Shown here: in pieces, positions 22,917 through 33,540 of the stretch
Position numbering within the stretch: the stretch's first letter is position 1
Layout: the number at the start of each line of letters is the position of its first letter
DNA from: Flaccisagitta enflata
Lineage: Eukaryota; Chaetognatha; Sagittoidea; Aphragmophora
Length of the DNA stretch: 64,000 nucleotides
NCBI GenBank assembly: GCA_965153355.1
Contig: OZ231127.1
Location: 94,178,001-94,242,000, forward strand
Direction: 5' to 3'
Position numbers and translations under genes: made by a program
The notes under the pieces: model-generated
What the model saw: only the letters and a program-made list of their open reading frames with translations
What the model was told of the DNA's origin: nothing
Database searches by the model: none

Positions 22917-23965
22917 CCGAATGAATGAATGAATGAATGAATGAATGAATGAATGAATGAATGAATGAATGAATGAATGAATGAATAAATGAATGAATAA
23001 ATGAATGAATGAATGAACGAATCAGTGAAATTATGAATAAATGAATGCATGAATGAATGAATGAATGATGGAATGTATGAATAAACAATTGAATGAATGA
23101 TTGAAAGAATGAATCAATGAATGATGAATGAATGAATGAATGAATGAATGAAAAAATGGATGATTAAATGAATGAATGAATGAATGAATGAACGAATGAA
23201 TGAATGAATGAATGAATGAATGAATGAATAAATGAATGAATGAATGATTGAATGAAAGAATGAAAGAATGAATGAATGAATGAATGAATGAATGAATGAA
23301 TGAAAGAATGAATGAATGAATGAATGAATGAATGAATGAATGAATGAAAGAATGAATGAATGAATGAATGAATGAATGAATGAATGAATGAATGAAAGAA
23401 TGAATGAATGAATGAATGAATGAATGAATGATGGAATGTATGAATAAACAATTGAATGAATGATTGAAAGAATGAATCAATGAATGATGAATGAATGAAT
23501 GAATGAATGAATGAATGAAAAAATGGATGATTAAATGAATGAATGAATGAATGAATGAACGAATGAATGAATGAATGAATGAATGAATGAATGAATAAAT
23601 GAATGAATGAATGATTGAATGAAAGAATGAAAGAATGAATGAATGAATGAATGAATGAATGAATGAAAGAATGAATGAATGAATGAATGAATGAATGAAT
23701 GAATGAATGAATGAAAGAATGAATGAATGAATGAATGAATGAATGAATGAATGAATGAATGAAAGAATGAATGAATGAAAGAAAAAATGAAGTGAAATTC
23801 TAAATAGATGAATGAATGAATGCATGATTGAATAGATAGATAAATGAATGATGGAATAAATGAATGAATGAATGAATGAATGAATGAATGAATGAATGAA
23901 TGAATGAATGCAGGAATGAATGAAGGAAGGAATCAATGAATGAATGAATGAATGGATGAAGGAAT
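22917..23965. repeat. (TGAA)n satellite with higher-order structure
   Basis: About 1 kb of GAAT units. A block containing GATGGAATGTATGAATAAAC and CAATTGAATGAATGATTG occurs at about 23067 and again at about 23430, giving a roughly 363-bp higher-order period. The 301-codon FIHSFIHSFI ORF is an artefact. Confidence 0.95.
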
Positions 23966-24189
23966 GATGAAGGAATGAATTAATGATTCTTTTTATTCAA
24001 TTGAACTACAAGAGACTCTTGATTCACTCAGTATAAAGTGATGACAAAACCTGCTATCATAAGTGCTGGCATATATATCCGGTGTGGTCATTGACGACGT
24101 AAGGCTTACGTATGATTGTAAGTGCCAGGGTGGGGTTAGGGCTGTGAGTGGAGCTGAAACTGAGGTTGTTCTGCTATTTGGAGATTGAG

Positions 24190-24370
24190 AAATAGTCGCA
24201 AAAGCGTTAGATGGTCAGCGGTACCCGTTGCCCTCATGTGAGTTTATGTGGATGTGTGGTGGTAAGAGGGGTAGCGGCCCCGAAGGGGCTGATGACCTAC
24301 GCTTAGCAAGTTTGGAGCTTCAAGGCTGGGATTTGAGCCTTAAGGCTTGAGATTTGAGCCTTAAGAGGAA
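24190..24370 (+). mobile_element. Family A left-end copy
   Basis: TAGTCGCAAAAGCGTTAGAT, GGTCAGCGGTACCCGTTGCC, GGTAGCGGCCCCGAAGGGG, CTGATGACCTACGCTTAGC, then GCTTGAGATTTGAGCCTTAA units. It matches the inverted copy at 47395-47545 including the AGTCGCAAAAGCGT outer border. Confidence 0.65.
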
Positions 24371-24689
24371 GGAATGGAAGTACCCTCGATTAGCCTGAAA
24401 ACATAACGTTTGGGTAAACCTGCAACGCTGATTTTAAAAATCATAGGCGTTTCCTTGCCAACCATTGCCAACCGTTTGAAAAAAGTCCTGTCTGACTTGT
24501 GAGGGTGACAGCCTCATATCTAGTTGGTCAAAAATCTGATAAACGCTTGTAAATGCGTGTGAGTAGGCATTGGCAGTAATGCAGAAGCTATTTTGTCAAT
24601 GGGCAGGGGCAGAGATGCAATATGCCTAAGAGGCAAATTTTTGGCAGTTGATCAGACAGACTGATCAATAGATGGACACAGTGACAGAT

Positions 24690-24895
24690 AGAACAGCTTT
24701 AGTTGCGTGCAGGTATGCAAAGTTGTTAATATGGGAGGCCAATCAGGTTTTTTGACAGGGGCAGCGACCTGTAAGTTACCCAAAATCAACAAACATGGCA
24801 AACGGACAGACTGCTGGATGATGGGTGGACAGATGGACGGATGGATAGAGGGACCAACAGGTGGTTGACGTAGTTGTGTAGCACGCGACCTAAAA
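24690..24895. mobile_element. Degenerate family C element, inverted ends
   Basis: TTTAGTTGCGTGCAGG near 24699 and TTGTGTAGCACGCGACCTAA near 24873 face each other around GACAGATGGACGGATGG units. The borders are approximate. Confidence 0.5.
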
Positions 24896-25028
24896 CAAGA
24901 TTTCCATAGCTTCTCATATTCGTTCTTGAAAATCAAACCAGCACTGAACAACTGCTCTAAGTCAACAGTTCCGTCTTACATTCCAGATGAAATCAGCTTG
25001 AAACGTTTATTTTTGAAATGAAAATTAC

Positions 25029-25136
25029 GTGAATGAATCATTACAAAATCGATTTCCAAAGAGAGAGAGAAACGGGGAAGAGGAGGAAGAGTGATTCCAA
25101 CGATGTAATGAATATGGATCACGTGACCTTACTCCC
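25029..25136 (-). repeat. 107-bp direct repeat, copy 1 (possible LTR or terminal remnant)
   Basis: From ACGTGAATGAATCATTACAA to TGTAATGAATATGGATCACG and TGACCTTACT. The same sequence, differing at only a few bases, lies at about 52089-52195 in the same orientation. The pair brackets both halves of the LTR-type retroelement. Both lack a clear TG...CA border and copy 1 has no visible polypurine tract, so LTR identity is inferred from position only. Confidence 0.55.
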
Positions 25137-25404
25137 CCACCCTAAAATAAAATTTTTCTCTTAGAAAATTTTAAGGTAAGTAACCTAGTAACGGTATGGG
25201 AAAAATCAGTCGAGTTCTTTGGCACTGAAAAAAAACCATGAACGACCTCTAAAGAGAGGTATGTCGGAATGCGTCAATGTAAACAATAGGCCAGTTGCAA
25301 CTGAGGGAACAAAATGCGATCGCAATTAAGTTGAGATCATACGAATTCAGTTCATTTCACTTTCAAGCTTCAATTCGTATTTACACCTTTACAAAATTGT
25401 CATC

Positions 25405-26449
25405 ATGAAAATTCAATCGGCACTTTTTTACACTTTTTTCATTCTACTTGTCTTCATCACGGCAACAGAGGTGAGATTCAATTGATGTTTTGGCTTGGTT
25501 CAATCTTCGATGGCCTTTTGTTTTCTCTTCCGCGGTTGCGATAAAAGCTCAGACCAAGAGATGGCGTGGGAGGCAGGGGCATCCAACGGCCCGTCGATGT
25601 TGTTTTGTGCGCGCTTTTTGAAGACTGAGCCGTTGGAGGCGATCCCCCAACCCTCGCCATCCTTTGCGTCCTTGCTACGCCAACCTGAAAGGAAGAGAAA
25701 ACAAAGAGGCAGAAAACAGGCTTTTTCTCGATTTTTTTTTTTTATTCATACATCTCACAAAACAAACCATAACATCCATTGACATATTTCAAATAGGCTG
25801 CGTCATCTACAAGACCAGTTTTAAAAGACGGGACTGAATTCTTTAAGGCTTTAGGATGGAAGTAAGTACAGTAGTCAAAATAACATGTAACATTTATCAT
25901 TTTCATGCAATATTCGCACACAACATTTACATGCTAATTTTTCGTGCAATAGCCACTACCAACATGTACAGTAAATCAACATACAAATCATCCTATCTTT
26001 AGGGAAGGAAAGACATGTTGGGTTAGGGTGTACTCACTACCAATGGATGTAGGCCGAGCCGAGACATCTGTCTGTCTCGACTATCCTGGAAAGAAAGAAC
26101 TCAAAAAGATCGACGGGGAAGTCAATTTGTTAGAGGAATTTGATTACACTGAATATGGAGTTTTGGCCCTTGTGATCATTGGTTTGATAGGTAAGGCCTA
26201 AAACCTAATAATGAGCTAATTAAGCACATATAACATGACATATAAGAAACATGATTCAAATATGACATAGGCATCGCCACTTATCAAAAGAAACTGATCA
26301 ATCTTGTCAAACGGATTGATGAACGGACACGCATCGCACAAATATTTTCTGGTCTTAAATCAACAATGAAAAGAAAAGTGGCGAGAGATTCCGTTTACGA
26401 AGGACAGATTCCTCGATCATCCATCGAATTTGACATGCAACAAGTGTGA
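25405..26449 (+). CDS. Four-exon gene, small type I membrane protein
   Basis: Exons at 25405-25470, 25797-25861, 26003-26190 and 26271-26449 join in frame to 165 codons plus TGA. Every border is canonical: GAG|GTGAGA, TTCAAATAG|G, GAA|GTAAGT, TATCTTTAG|G, TAG|GTAAGG, TGACATAG|G. Exon 1 encodes a signal peptide (MKIQSALFYTFFILLVFIT). Exons 2-3 give an ectodomain of about 70 residues with two cysteines (KTCWVR and SVCLDYPG), then a transmembrane helix at residues about 95-111 (YGVLALVIIGLI). Exon 4 is a basic tail of about 55 residues (YQKKLINLVKRIDERT) ending in EFDMQQV. A second GTGAGA lies just past the stop, so a 3' UTR intron is possible. AATAAA signals occur at about 26707 and 26935. I do not recognise the family. 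It lies between the integrase end and the outer 107-bp repeat of the minus-strand retroelement, antisense to it, so it is either a host gene or cargo. Confidence 0.75.
25500..25684 (-). CDS. Possible terminal exon on the opposite strand
   Basis: Inside intron 1 of the plus-strand membrane-protein gene, the minus strand has a good acceptor (CTCTTCCTTTCAG|GTTGG) followed by 60 open codons and TGA. The sequence is locally G/C-rich with coding-like third positions. It reads WRSKDAKDGEGWGIASNGSV, then KKRAQNNIDGPLDAPASHAI, SWSELLSQ and a basic PRKRKQK C-terminus that could be a nuclear localisation signal. The upstream exon is not identified. Known family: none recognised. It might be a spliced accessory exon of the minus-strand retroelement or part of a host gene. 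Two overlapping antisense genes are unusual, so one call may be wrong. Confidence 0.4.
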
Positions 26450-27007
26450 GGTGAGAACTATGCTATAGCCCATAGTTGACATCATATTTGTACAAAAAAA
26501 AACTCTGGCATGACCAATCAAAATATATTGAGAGTGGAGAATAAAAAGAATCAACGGGAAGTAAATTTTTCGTCAAGATTTGTAATCTTATCCACATTAC
26601 GTCATTGGTTCTACTCTCAAAACTCAGCTTCAAAATCTTCGATCACGTTGCACGGAAGGGGAAACAAAGTCAGATTCCGGAAATGAAAACTCGTCAATGA
26701 ACTTCGTGAAAGAAAATAAAGGATGAGATGTCAGACGGGAAATTGGCATGAAATTGTGTTTACGTGGAAATTATATTTTCGTTCGTACGGGAATTGCGTT
26801 ATGGATTGTTTAGAATAATGATGGAATTTAACTCGTAAATATCATATTCTTTACAGGTCATGCCAGAAATTTATTTCAACTTTTAATTTCGTCTTTATTA
26901 TTTTCTATCTTTTAGCGTTTCTTCTTTTAGGAATAAAGAAAAATAAAGGAAATTGCCTCATTCATTCTTCAAGTTTAAAAGTTTTTTGATCTTTGGACCT
27001 GAGAATA

Positions 27008-27418
27008 ATGCCTCATACTTTTCTACGTAACTCGACCGCGTGGGAAAGAATGAAAGAGGAAGTTGTTTGTCTTGGAGGCAAGGACCATGGTCCCACGAGC
27101 GGCACCACAGATTCCCATCTGTGGGAGATTGTCACCTCGTCAACTGCCGGCGCTATCGTATTTCTGCTGACTGTGGTTATGCTAGTCCGCCACAACTTTG
27201 CAAAAGTGCGTGCATTTTTGCAAAGCCATGGTTTAATAGCGGCCCCACAGGCAAATGCAGAAATAGTGGAAGCGTCGGCAGGACAACAAGAGGGCAATCA
27301 AGCCGGGGGCCGTGTCAGAGTTCCAAGGAATTTAACAGATAATGAAATAATTTGCATAAGGGAAATCGCCGCTAGGGCGGCCCGAGCGGCTGAGTCACGT
27401 ATTTATGAAAATCTTTAA
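27008..27418 (+). CDS. Second small single-pass membrane protein
   Basis: A 136-codon ORF beginning MPHTFLRNSTAWERMKEEVV. It has one N-glycosylation sequon (NST), a single cysteine (VVCLGG), a transmembrane helix at residues about 45-65 (TAGAIVFLLTVVMLV), then a basic stop-transfer segment (RHNFAKVRAFL). The cytosolic tail is Ala/Glu/Arg-rich and ends SRIYENL. The layout (short ectodomain with V-C-L, TM helix, basic tail) parallels the spliced gene at 25405-26449 about 550 bp upstream on the same strand, which hints at duplication but is not alignable by eye. There is no obvious signal peptide, so an upstream spliced exon is possible; TATCTTTTAG and CTTCTTTTAG acceptor-like sites lie at about 26905-26930. 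AATAAACA follows at about 27551. Confidence 0.55.
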   Translation: MPHTFLRNSTAWERMKEEVVCLGGKDHGPTSGTTDSHLWEIVTSSTAGAIVFLLTVVMLVRHNFAKVRAFLQSHGLIAAPQANAEIVEASAGQQEGNQAGGRVRVPRNLTDNEIICIREIAARAARAAESRIYENL

Positions 27419-27639
27419 TTAGCTAGGGTTAAAACAGCTGTTCGGGTTCTTTTTCTTGAAGCATAAATGAGGAAAGGACAGTTTGTTTTTATTTCTATCT
27501 AGCTTCCCTGGCATTTTTATCAAAAAAAAAACAAACAAAAAAAACAAAAAAATAAACACTTTTAAGTGACGGCGGTGAACATTCTATACAAAGCGATAAA
27601 ACTGATTGTCACTAAGAGTTTGTGAATGTCTTTGCCCTT

Positions 27640-28435
27640 TCACGACAACCAACGCCAAAACTTTCGTAAAGATTTGAGTGATTTGTCACTGAGTTTGATG
27701 AGGGTGTCGCGGGCTGTACGAGACCGGGTGACGGCGCCGTCGGCGCGCGCTTGATTCAATTGAGCAGTATCCTCCATTGCCTGGACGAGGCGAAGAAGTG
27801 AGGCTTTTGTGTGACCTCTAACTCTGATCAAAACATCACCACTAAGCAACGAAATTTCGCCGCTTTTCAGGTCTTTAACTTTGAAAGCATTGCTTGCTAG
27901 TTTGCCAATTACTTCAAATGCTTGTATGGCAATTTTGAATTGCAATTCTTTAGGCGCTGATGGCAGAAATATGGATTTTTTCTTGAGAACAAGGTCGCCT
28001 AATTGCAACTGAGCAGTGAGATTTCTTGGTGATCTGTATGGTTGACGTTTTAGAAATTGAACAACATCATTTTTCAATGATTCCATTCCAGATGCACGGG
28101 CTGCCTTTAAGGCGTCGGAAATCGTCGACCTCGCGCTCAAACCGGAAATGGGAGTACTGTCGACATTTAGGAAAGTAGAAGCTGGACGTGCAAAATGTAA
28201 GTCACGTGGCGCCATGTTTTTGTAAGTTGAATCATGTGGGGCGCTGTTGTATATGATGGTTGATTCAGAGACAAGCGACTGAAAAGATGTGGTCGGTTGG
28301 GCTGTATGCAATTTGTTAATAAGGCGCATGATTGACCTTATAGCCCTTTCAGCCTTACTCTGTGAGAGGCTATGGTCGGGAAAAAAGTCGAAGTCAGTCT
28401 TCGACTTTTTGACATATTCGAGAGAAACGGGGTTT
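27640..28435 (-). pseudogene. LTR retroelement integrase, C-terminal part
   Basis: The minus-strand frame contains the last catalytic glutamate block (SLSQSKAERAIRSIMRLINK, about 28325-28385), then a C-terminal region with QLGDLVLKK and AFEVIGKLASNAFKVKDLKS, typical of the GPY/F-like DNA-binding tail of Ty3/Gypsy integrases. It ends with a basic helix (KSLRKFWRWLS). The catalytic core with the first two aspartates is in a separate frame at 29212-30686, with about 0.8 kb of unrelated repeat in between, so the integrase is interrupted. A stop (TAA at about 28440) and a frame change precede this part. It is the 3' end of the minus-strand element whose gag-RT half is at 47562-51844. Confidence 0.8.
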
Positions 28436-28639
28436 TCATTTTCTTATGCGGAAGTTGAGCATCTCTTCCGGCTGAATGTGGCCTCCAATGAAATTGATAG
28501 GGTAAGTAAATTTGATAATTCTCTTTCATTTGGCGCCAAGCAGAATGCTCTACGGCAAATATTTTTCGCGCTATGAATTTTTAAAGATTTATTTATGAAA
28601 ATTGCGAATTGAATTTTTTTTGATTTTTTATGATTTTGA

Positions 28640-29065
28640 GTAGGATCAAAAAAGGAGTGTGTTTATGTTTGTTTGAGCATGCAAATACAAGAAAACATGT
28701 TTATGAGCATATCTGCTCATCTGTGAGGGTGTTTTTGAGCATTTTAGCTCATTTAGCTCATTTAGCTCAGTCTGTTTTTCTGATTTAAAATGCGATAAAT
28801 GAATAAATGTGTTGATACATGTTTGAGCATGCAAATACAAGAAAGCATGTCAGTGAGCAGAGTTGCTCATCTGTGAGGGTGTTTTTGAGTATTCTAGCTC
28901 ATTTAGCTCATTTAGCTTGCTTTTTTTTCTGATTTTAAAACAGATAAAAAAATGTTATGATTTAAGCATGCAAATATAAGAAAGCATGTCAGTGAGCATA
29001 GCTGGTTGTCTAGTTTAGTGATTTTTAATATCTTAGCTCATCTAGCTCATTTGGCTCAGTCCTAT
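28640..29065 (+). repeat. 150-bp tandem repeat, three units, inside integrase
   Basis: GTTTGAGCATGCAAATACAA at 28671 and 28821, with a third, diverged unit at about 28961. Each unit contains GTGAGGGTGTTTTTGAG and repeated TTTAGCTCA. It lies in the DNA that splits the integrase core from its catalytic Glu. Confidence 0.8.
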
Positions 29066-29210
29066 TTTTCTCTGATTTTCAATGCAACCAATACATACAA
29101 TTGCTCTCAATTTGATCTAACAAATAAAAAGAGTTGCAGTGACTGAAGACAAAAGCTTGGTGAAAAGTGAACAACGCTTACGACTTTTTTCCTCACGGCG
29201 ACAGCCGCCA

Positions 29211-30686
29211 TTACTGGTATGGAAGACCATGTGAGATTGAAATACCATTTTGCTCGAGAAACTGTCTTGTTTTTGACCTTTTGTTACAAATGGCGTTGTC
29301 CATCTGATATTTCTTGTACAGTGATGACGTTTTACTTCTTATTTCTAAGATGCATCTCAATGTTTCTTCATCAGACGTGCTTGAAGTAACGCAAGTGTAA
29401 ACGTAACGTGAACTGGCGTCAATTCCAAGAAAAATGTATCGTCTTTGGCCAGAATTAGAAGTGGCCCAGCCCCCCAGGGGGCCTACGTAATCAATGACCA
29501 AAAGATATCCACTTTCAGGTGAGATTTGTTCACCTAATGGGTCCTTGTGTGTGATAGGGTCATTGTTAAGACGACAGACGGGACAACTACTAATGTAGCT
29601 TGCAACTTTTTTATGCATCTTGAAAACATAAAAGTTTTCTCCCAAGATTTTCCGTGTTTTTCGTATGCCCAAATGAGCAAATGAGTCATTTTTGTTGTCA
29701 GGATTGAATTCATGTGTGGAACGTAAAAGATCCATGAATGCATCATTTCCAAGGACAAGGAGATGGCGAGCCTCACCGTTGGGCTCGAGCCAAATGCGTG
29801 TGATAACCTTTTGAGGTGAGAGTTGAAAAGATGTGAAATTTCGTAAGAAATCTTGAATGAAAGAGGGAAGGAGAATGGCCTCATTTTTGTTGGGCAGCGG
29901 TGCCCCCTCAAGAAAACGCCGACAGTCAATTAAATCTTGATCTTTATCTTGCATGTCTAGGATCGTTTTCAAAGTAGCGTCGTCAAACATCGGTGATTGT
30001 AAAGTTGTGATTACATCATCACTAATAACGTCATTCTCTACTTGCTCTCTACCATCTTCAAAGTTGTTGTCATCAATTTCTATTGTGGCATTAGAAAGAG
30101 AATTTATTTCGCGATTCAACTCTTCATTTCTACTGCAAAGACAGGTGCAATGTTCATGTTCATTAACATGTGCTTCGGCGTACTGTGTGAACAGAGGAAT
30201 GCAAAAAGTGCAGAGTTTACACGTGTAAATCAAATTTACGTCTTGATTATTGACAGAGGGACTTGATGGCGAATCACCCGCATTCTGCGGGGCCTGCAGC
30301 ATCTTTAATTCGCGTCGGCGGCGGCGGCGGCAATCTCGATGACGTCGTTTTTGAGTACCATTCAGGATTTTGGCCTTACAGGTATTCAATGTTTGTTTCA
30401 GTTCGTCGGCAATGTTAACAACACTTTGGCCAATTAGTGTTGTCTGCATTAGTGCTTTTTCTGACGACTTTGCGTGACTAATGCTTGATTGTGACACTAT
30501 GAATGAATCTTCATTGTCTGAAGTGTCATTTGAGTCGCTCGTTTGTGGATCCACTATTTCATCTACCCTATCAACAGGGTTTGAAAGGGCTTGTCTTCGT
30601 TGTTTGAAAAATGCTTCGTTCGCCGCTTGTTTCTCAGCAGAAAACAGCTGAGCGGGGTCAACTTTTTCCCCGTTGGCATTAAACAC
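29211..30686 (-). pseudogene. LTR retroelement integrase, N-terminal and core part
   Basis: 491 open codons. A long N-terminal linker has an Arg-rich stretch (RRHRDCRRRRRRELKM) and two Cys pairs. A HHCC zinc domain follows: H in STHEF, H in FAHLGIRKTRKILG, and SCPVCRL near residue 370. The catalytic core has LVIDYVGPL (first Asp, about residue 398) and YQMDNAICNK (second Asp, about 462). The frame ends at GLPYQ followed by TAA where foreign sequence begins, and the catalytic Glu sits at about 28370 beyond it. Upstream it is in the same frame as the RNase H ORF, separated by one TGA (30702-30704). It belongs to the Ty3/Gypsy-like element. Confidence 0.85.
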
Positions 30687-30701
30687 TCTGTCATGAGCAA
30701 A

Positions 30702-31478
30702 TCATTCATACACGCCTTGTCTTTGAGTTGGGCACAGCCTCGTGAATGTATCCGCCGGGTTGCACAAAGTTGATATGTAAATTAGCTTGTAATTGAATTT
30801 CTGTATGTAAATTAGCCTTCTGGCAACATCATCAGAAACTTGTCCCAAATTGGTCCACCATTGGATTGTTTGAGAATCTGTGCATACAATTGTCTCTCTG
30901 AAGGACAGAAGCCATTTGTACTTGACAAATGTTTGTGCTAGGGCAAATAATTCCTTCAAATGAATAGGAAAATTTAGCATTGTGTCACTGACAACACCAC
31001 TCCAACATCCAATAATATAAAGGCGCATATCATCTGGATCTTCAATTGTGTTGCTGTTTGATTGGTCTTTTGAAGTGCGTGGCAATAATTGTGTTAAAAC
31101 TGCGCTGTAACTTGTAGCACTCGCATCTGTAAAAATACAGATAGGGTGATTTAAATCAGTGGATGGTGTTCTTAACGCTCCAAATGCTGGGTGGAGCAAA
31201 TATTGTCTTGCATCTTCAAAAGCTTTTTCATCAGTTTCAGTTGGTTTGTATTTGACATGCTTTTTGGTGTATCTTCGTAGTGGTGATAGGATTTCACTCA
31301 ATCTGGGGCATGTATGGTTGAACCAATTCATAAAGGCAAGTCTTGCGCCTAATTCTTTTTTATCTTTCGGAAATGTGAGTGTGTTGATTTTGTCAATCTT
31401 TTCTTGAGTGATGCCTTGATGTGAGCCTTCTGAAATTTGATGACCAAGCACTCTTGCACTTGATTTCATGAGATCCGC
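30702..31478 (-). pseudogene. LTR retroelement RT thumb and RNase H
   Basis: 256 codons starting within the RT connection (KSSARVLGHQIS, then FMNWFNHTCPRLSEILSPLR, typical of Ty3/Gypsy RT after the palm), followed by RNase H. RNase H shows CIFTDASATSYSAVLTQ (first Asp), LKELFALAQTF (Glu), VCTDSQTIQWW (second Asp) and NPADTFTRL (last Asp), a full D-E-D-D set. At the upstream end the frame is open back to KADLM, where a family A end (TTTTTGGGCAGCGG) begins. Roughly 20-25 residues between this point and the FLDD half at 47562 are missing. One in-frame TGA separates it from the integrase. Confidence 0.88.
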
Positions 31479-31481
31479 TTT

Positions 31482-32376
31482 TTGGGCAGCGGCCCCGAAG
31501 GGGCCGATGACCTATGCTTTCACACATATGGGAAACTTTCTCCTTCTCCTTCTTCTCCTTCTTCTCCTTCTTCTTCTTCTCCGTCCCCCCCCCCGACTCC
31601 AAAGCCTGAATCTAAACCTCCAACTCAAATCCCAGCCTTAGGCCTCATAATCAAGCCTCAAGGCTCCAAACCCAGTGTCATGGCTCTAATCCCAGCATCT
31701 AGGCTCCAATCCTGGCCTTATGGCTCAAATCCAGCCTCAACACTCCAAATCCAGCCTCAACACTCCAAATTCAGCCTCAAAGCTCCAACTCTCACCCTTG
31801 GGGCTCCAAATCCGGCCTCAAGACTCCAAATCCAAGGCTTCAACCCAAGTCTTGAGGCTCTAATCCCTCAAGGCCCTAGCCCAGGCCTTATACCTCACTG
31901 CTCCAATCCTAGCCCCAAGCATAGGTCATCGGCTCCTTTCACACATATGGGAAACTTTCTCCTTCTCCTTCTTCTCCTTCTTCTCCTTCTTCTTCTTCTC
32001 CGTCCCCCCCCCCCGACTCCAAAGCCTGAATCTAAACCTCCAACTCAAATCCCAGCCTTAGGCCTCATAATCAAGCCTCAAGGCTCCAAACCCAGTGTCA
32101 TGGCTCTAATCCCAGCATCTAGGCTCCAATCCTGGCCTTATGGCTCAAATCCAGCCTCAACACTCCAAATCCAGCCTCAACACTCCAAATTCAGCCTCAA
32201 AGCTCCAACTCTCACCCTTGGGGCTCCAAATCCGGCCTCAAGACTCCAAATCCAAGGCTTCAACCCAAGTCTTGAGGCTCTAATCCCTCAAGGCCCTAGC
32301 CCAGGCCTTATACCTCACTGCTCCAATCCTAGCCCCAAGCATAGGTCATCGGCTCCTTCGGGGCCTCTGCCCTTCT
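31482..32376 (+). mobile_element. Family A element with a perfect internal duplication
   Basis: The left end GGGCAGCGGCCCCGAAGGGG and CCGATGACCTATGCT is mirrored by AGCATAGGTCATCGGC, TCCTTCGGGGCCTCTGCCC at the right. Inside, a 419/420-bp block (CCTTCTCC repeats, a C run, then CTCCAAATCCAGCCTCAA minisatellite) is present twice. The copies at 31518-31936 and 31937-32356 differ visibly only by one C in the C run, so the duplication is very recent. The 352-codon Pro/Ser-rich ORF is repeat-derived. This element forms one border of the 16-kb interruption of the retroelement RT. Confidence 0.8.
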
Positions 32377-32411
32377 CACTTTCACATCTAACATATGCCA
32401 AAGGCTCCAAC

Positions 32412-32999
32412 TTTTGGGCAGCGGCCCCGAAGGGGACGAAGTCCTGTAGAACACAGGGGGACTTTCGTTCGTTCGTCCGTTCGTTAGTTAGTTCGTTCGT
32501 TAGTTCGTCCCCCCCACCCCCTCAGGCCCCTCAGGCCTAAAATCTGGCCTCTCTGGCCCAAATCCAGCCTCTCAGGCCTCAAATCCAGCCTCTCAGGCCT
32601 CTAATCCAGCCTCTCAGGCCTCAAATCAAGCCTCTCAGGCCTCAAATCCAGCCTCTCTGGCCTCAAATCCAACCTCAAAGGCCTCAAATCCGGCCTCTCA
32701 GGCCTCAAATCCGATCTAGCAGGCCTCAAACCTGGCCTTTCAGACCTCAAACTAGGCCTCGCAGGCCTCAAATTGAAATTCCCATGCCTCAAACCTCCTC
32801 TCATGCCTCAAATTAGGCCTCATGTTAGTCCTCTCAAGCTTCCAATTGGCATTCTCAGGCCTTCTTAGACCTCAATTTAAGCTCTTGAAGGCCTTCAGTC
32901 AACCCTCTATGTAGCATCTCATCCAAGTAAGGCAGGACGAACGAAAGTCCCCCTGTGTTCTACAGGACTTTGTCCCCTTCGGGGCCGCTGCCCTGCTTC
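32412..32999 (+). mobile_element. Family A element, complete copy
   Basis: TTTTGGGCAGCGGCCCCGAA, GGGGACGAAGTCCTGTAG, AACACAGGGGGACTTTCGTT at the left. The exact inverse, ACGAAAGTCCCCCTGTGTTC, TACAGGACTTTGTCCCC, TTCGGGGCCGCTGCCC, closes it at about 32938-32993. The inverted ends are about 60 bp. The interior is a 20-bp minisatellite (CTCAGGCCTCAAATCCAGC). Confidence 0.85.
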
Positions 33000-33340
33000 C
33001 CCTCACTCCAACTCACAATCACTCAAAGCAGGGCAAAGGGTATCGCTGACCATATATTGCCCTTGGGCGACCTGTTATACACTAAATTAGGGGCAACAGG
33101 TACTGCTGACCATAATCACACCCAAGGCTCAAATCTCAACCACATGCTCAAATTCCAGCCTTAGGGATCAAATCCCAGCTCCAAGGCTCAAATCTTAGAT
33201 TTGAAGCTCAAATTTCAACTCTGAGGCCCAAATCACAGCCAAGCATTGTTCATCAGCTCCTTCTGGTTTTGCTGACCTGTCATCCAAGTACCCTCAAAGG
33301 CAAAGGGACCAATGACCTATGCTTTTGCACCTATGGGATA
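33000..33340 (-). repeat. Family A outer segment and CTCAAAT repeats
   Basis: GCAGGGCAAAGGGTATCGCT and GACCATATATTGCCC resemble the inverse of the family A outer border (GGTCAGCGGTACCC). Degenerate CAAGGCTCAAATCTCA units follow. Confidence 0.5.
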
Positions 33341-33342
33341 AG

Positions 33343-33540
33343 TCTAGTTGTGTGCTACGCGACTCTACACCCCGCTTTGTCCATCAGTATGTCTGTCCAT
33401 TGTTTGGTCAGCCGGTCCCCATTTTACTTTTTGGGTGTTTTGAGCTCACTGCCCCTGCCCTAATGCCCCAGTAACCCTCTCCATCACTGCCCCTGCCCAC
33501 TCGCACAAAACAAGGGTAGTCATGTATCCGGCCTTCCTCT
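33343..33540 (+). mobile_element. Family C element
   Basis: TAGTTGTGTGCTACGCGACT head, CTACACCCCGCTTTGTCC, GTCC units, GCCCCTGCCCACTCG and GTATCCGGCCTTCC tail. Confidence 0.6.

Noticed and set aside
23031-23936. 301-codon ORF of FIHS repeats
   Set aside because: Translation of the TGAA tetranucleotide array.
31482-32540. 352-codon Pro/Ser-rich ORF
   Set aside because: Runs through a family A element whose interior is a duplicated minisatellite; it ends in the next element's inverted repeat.
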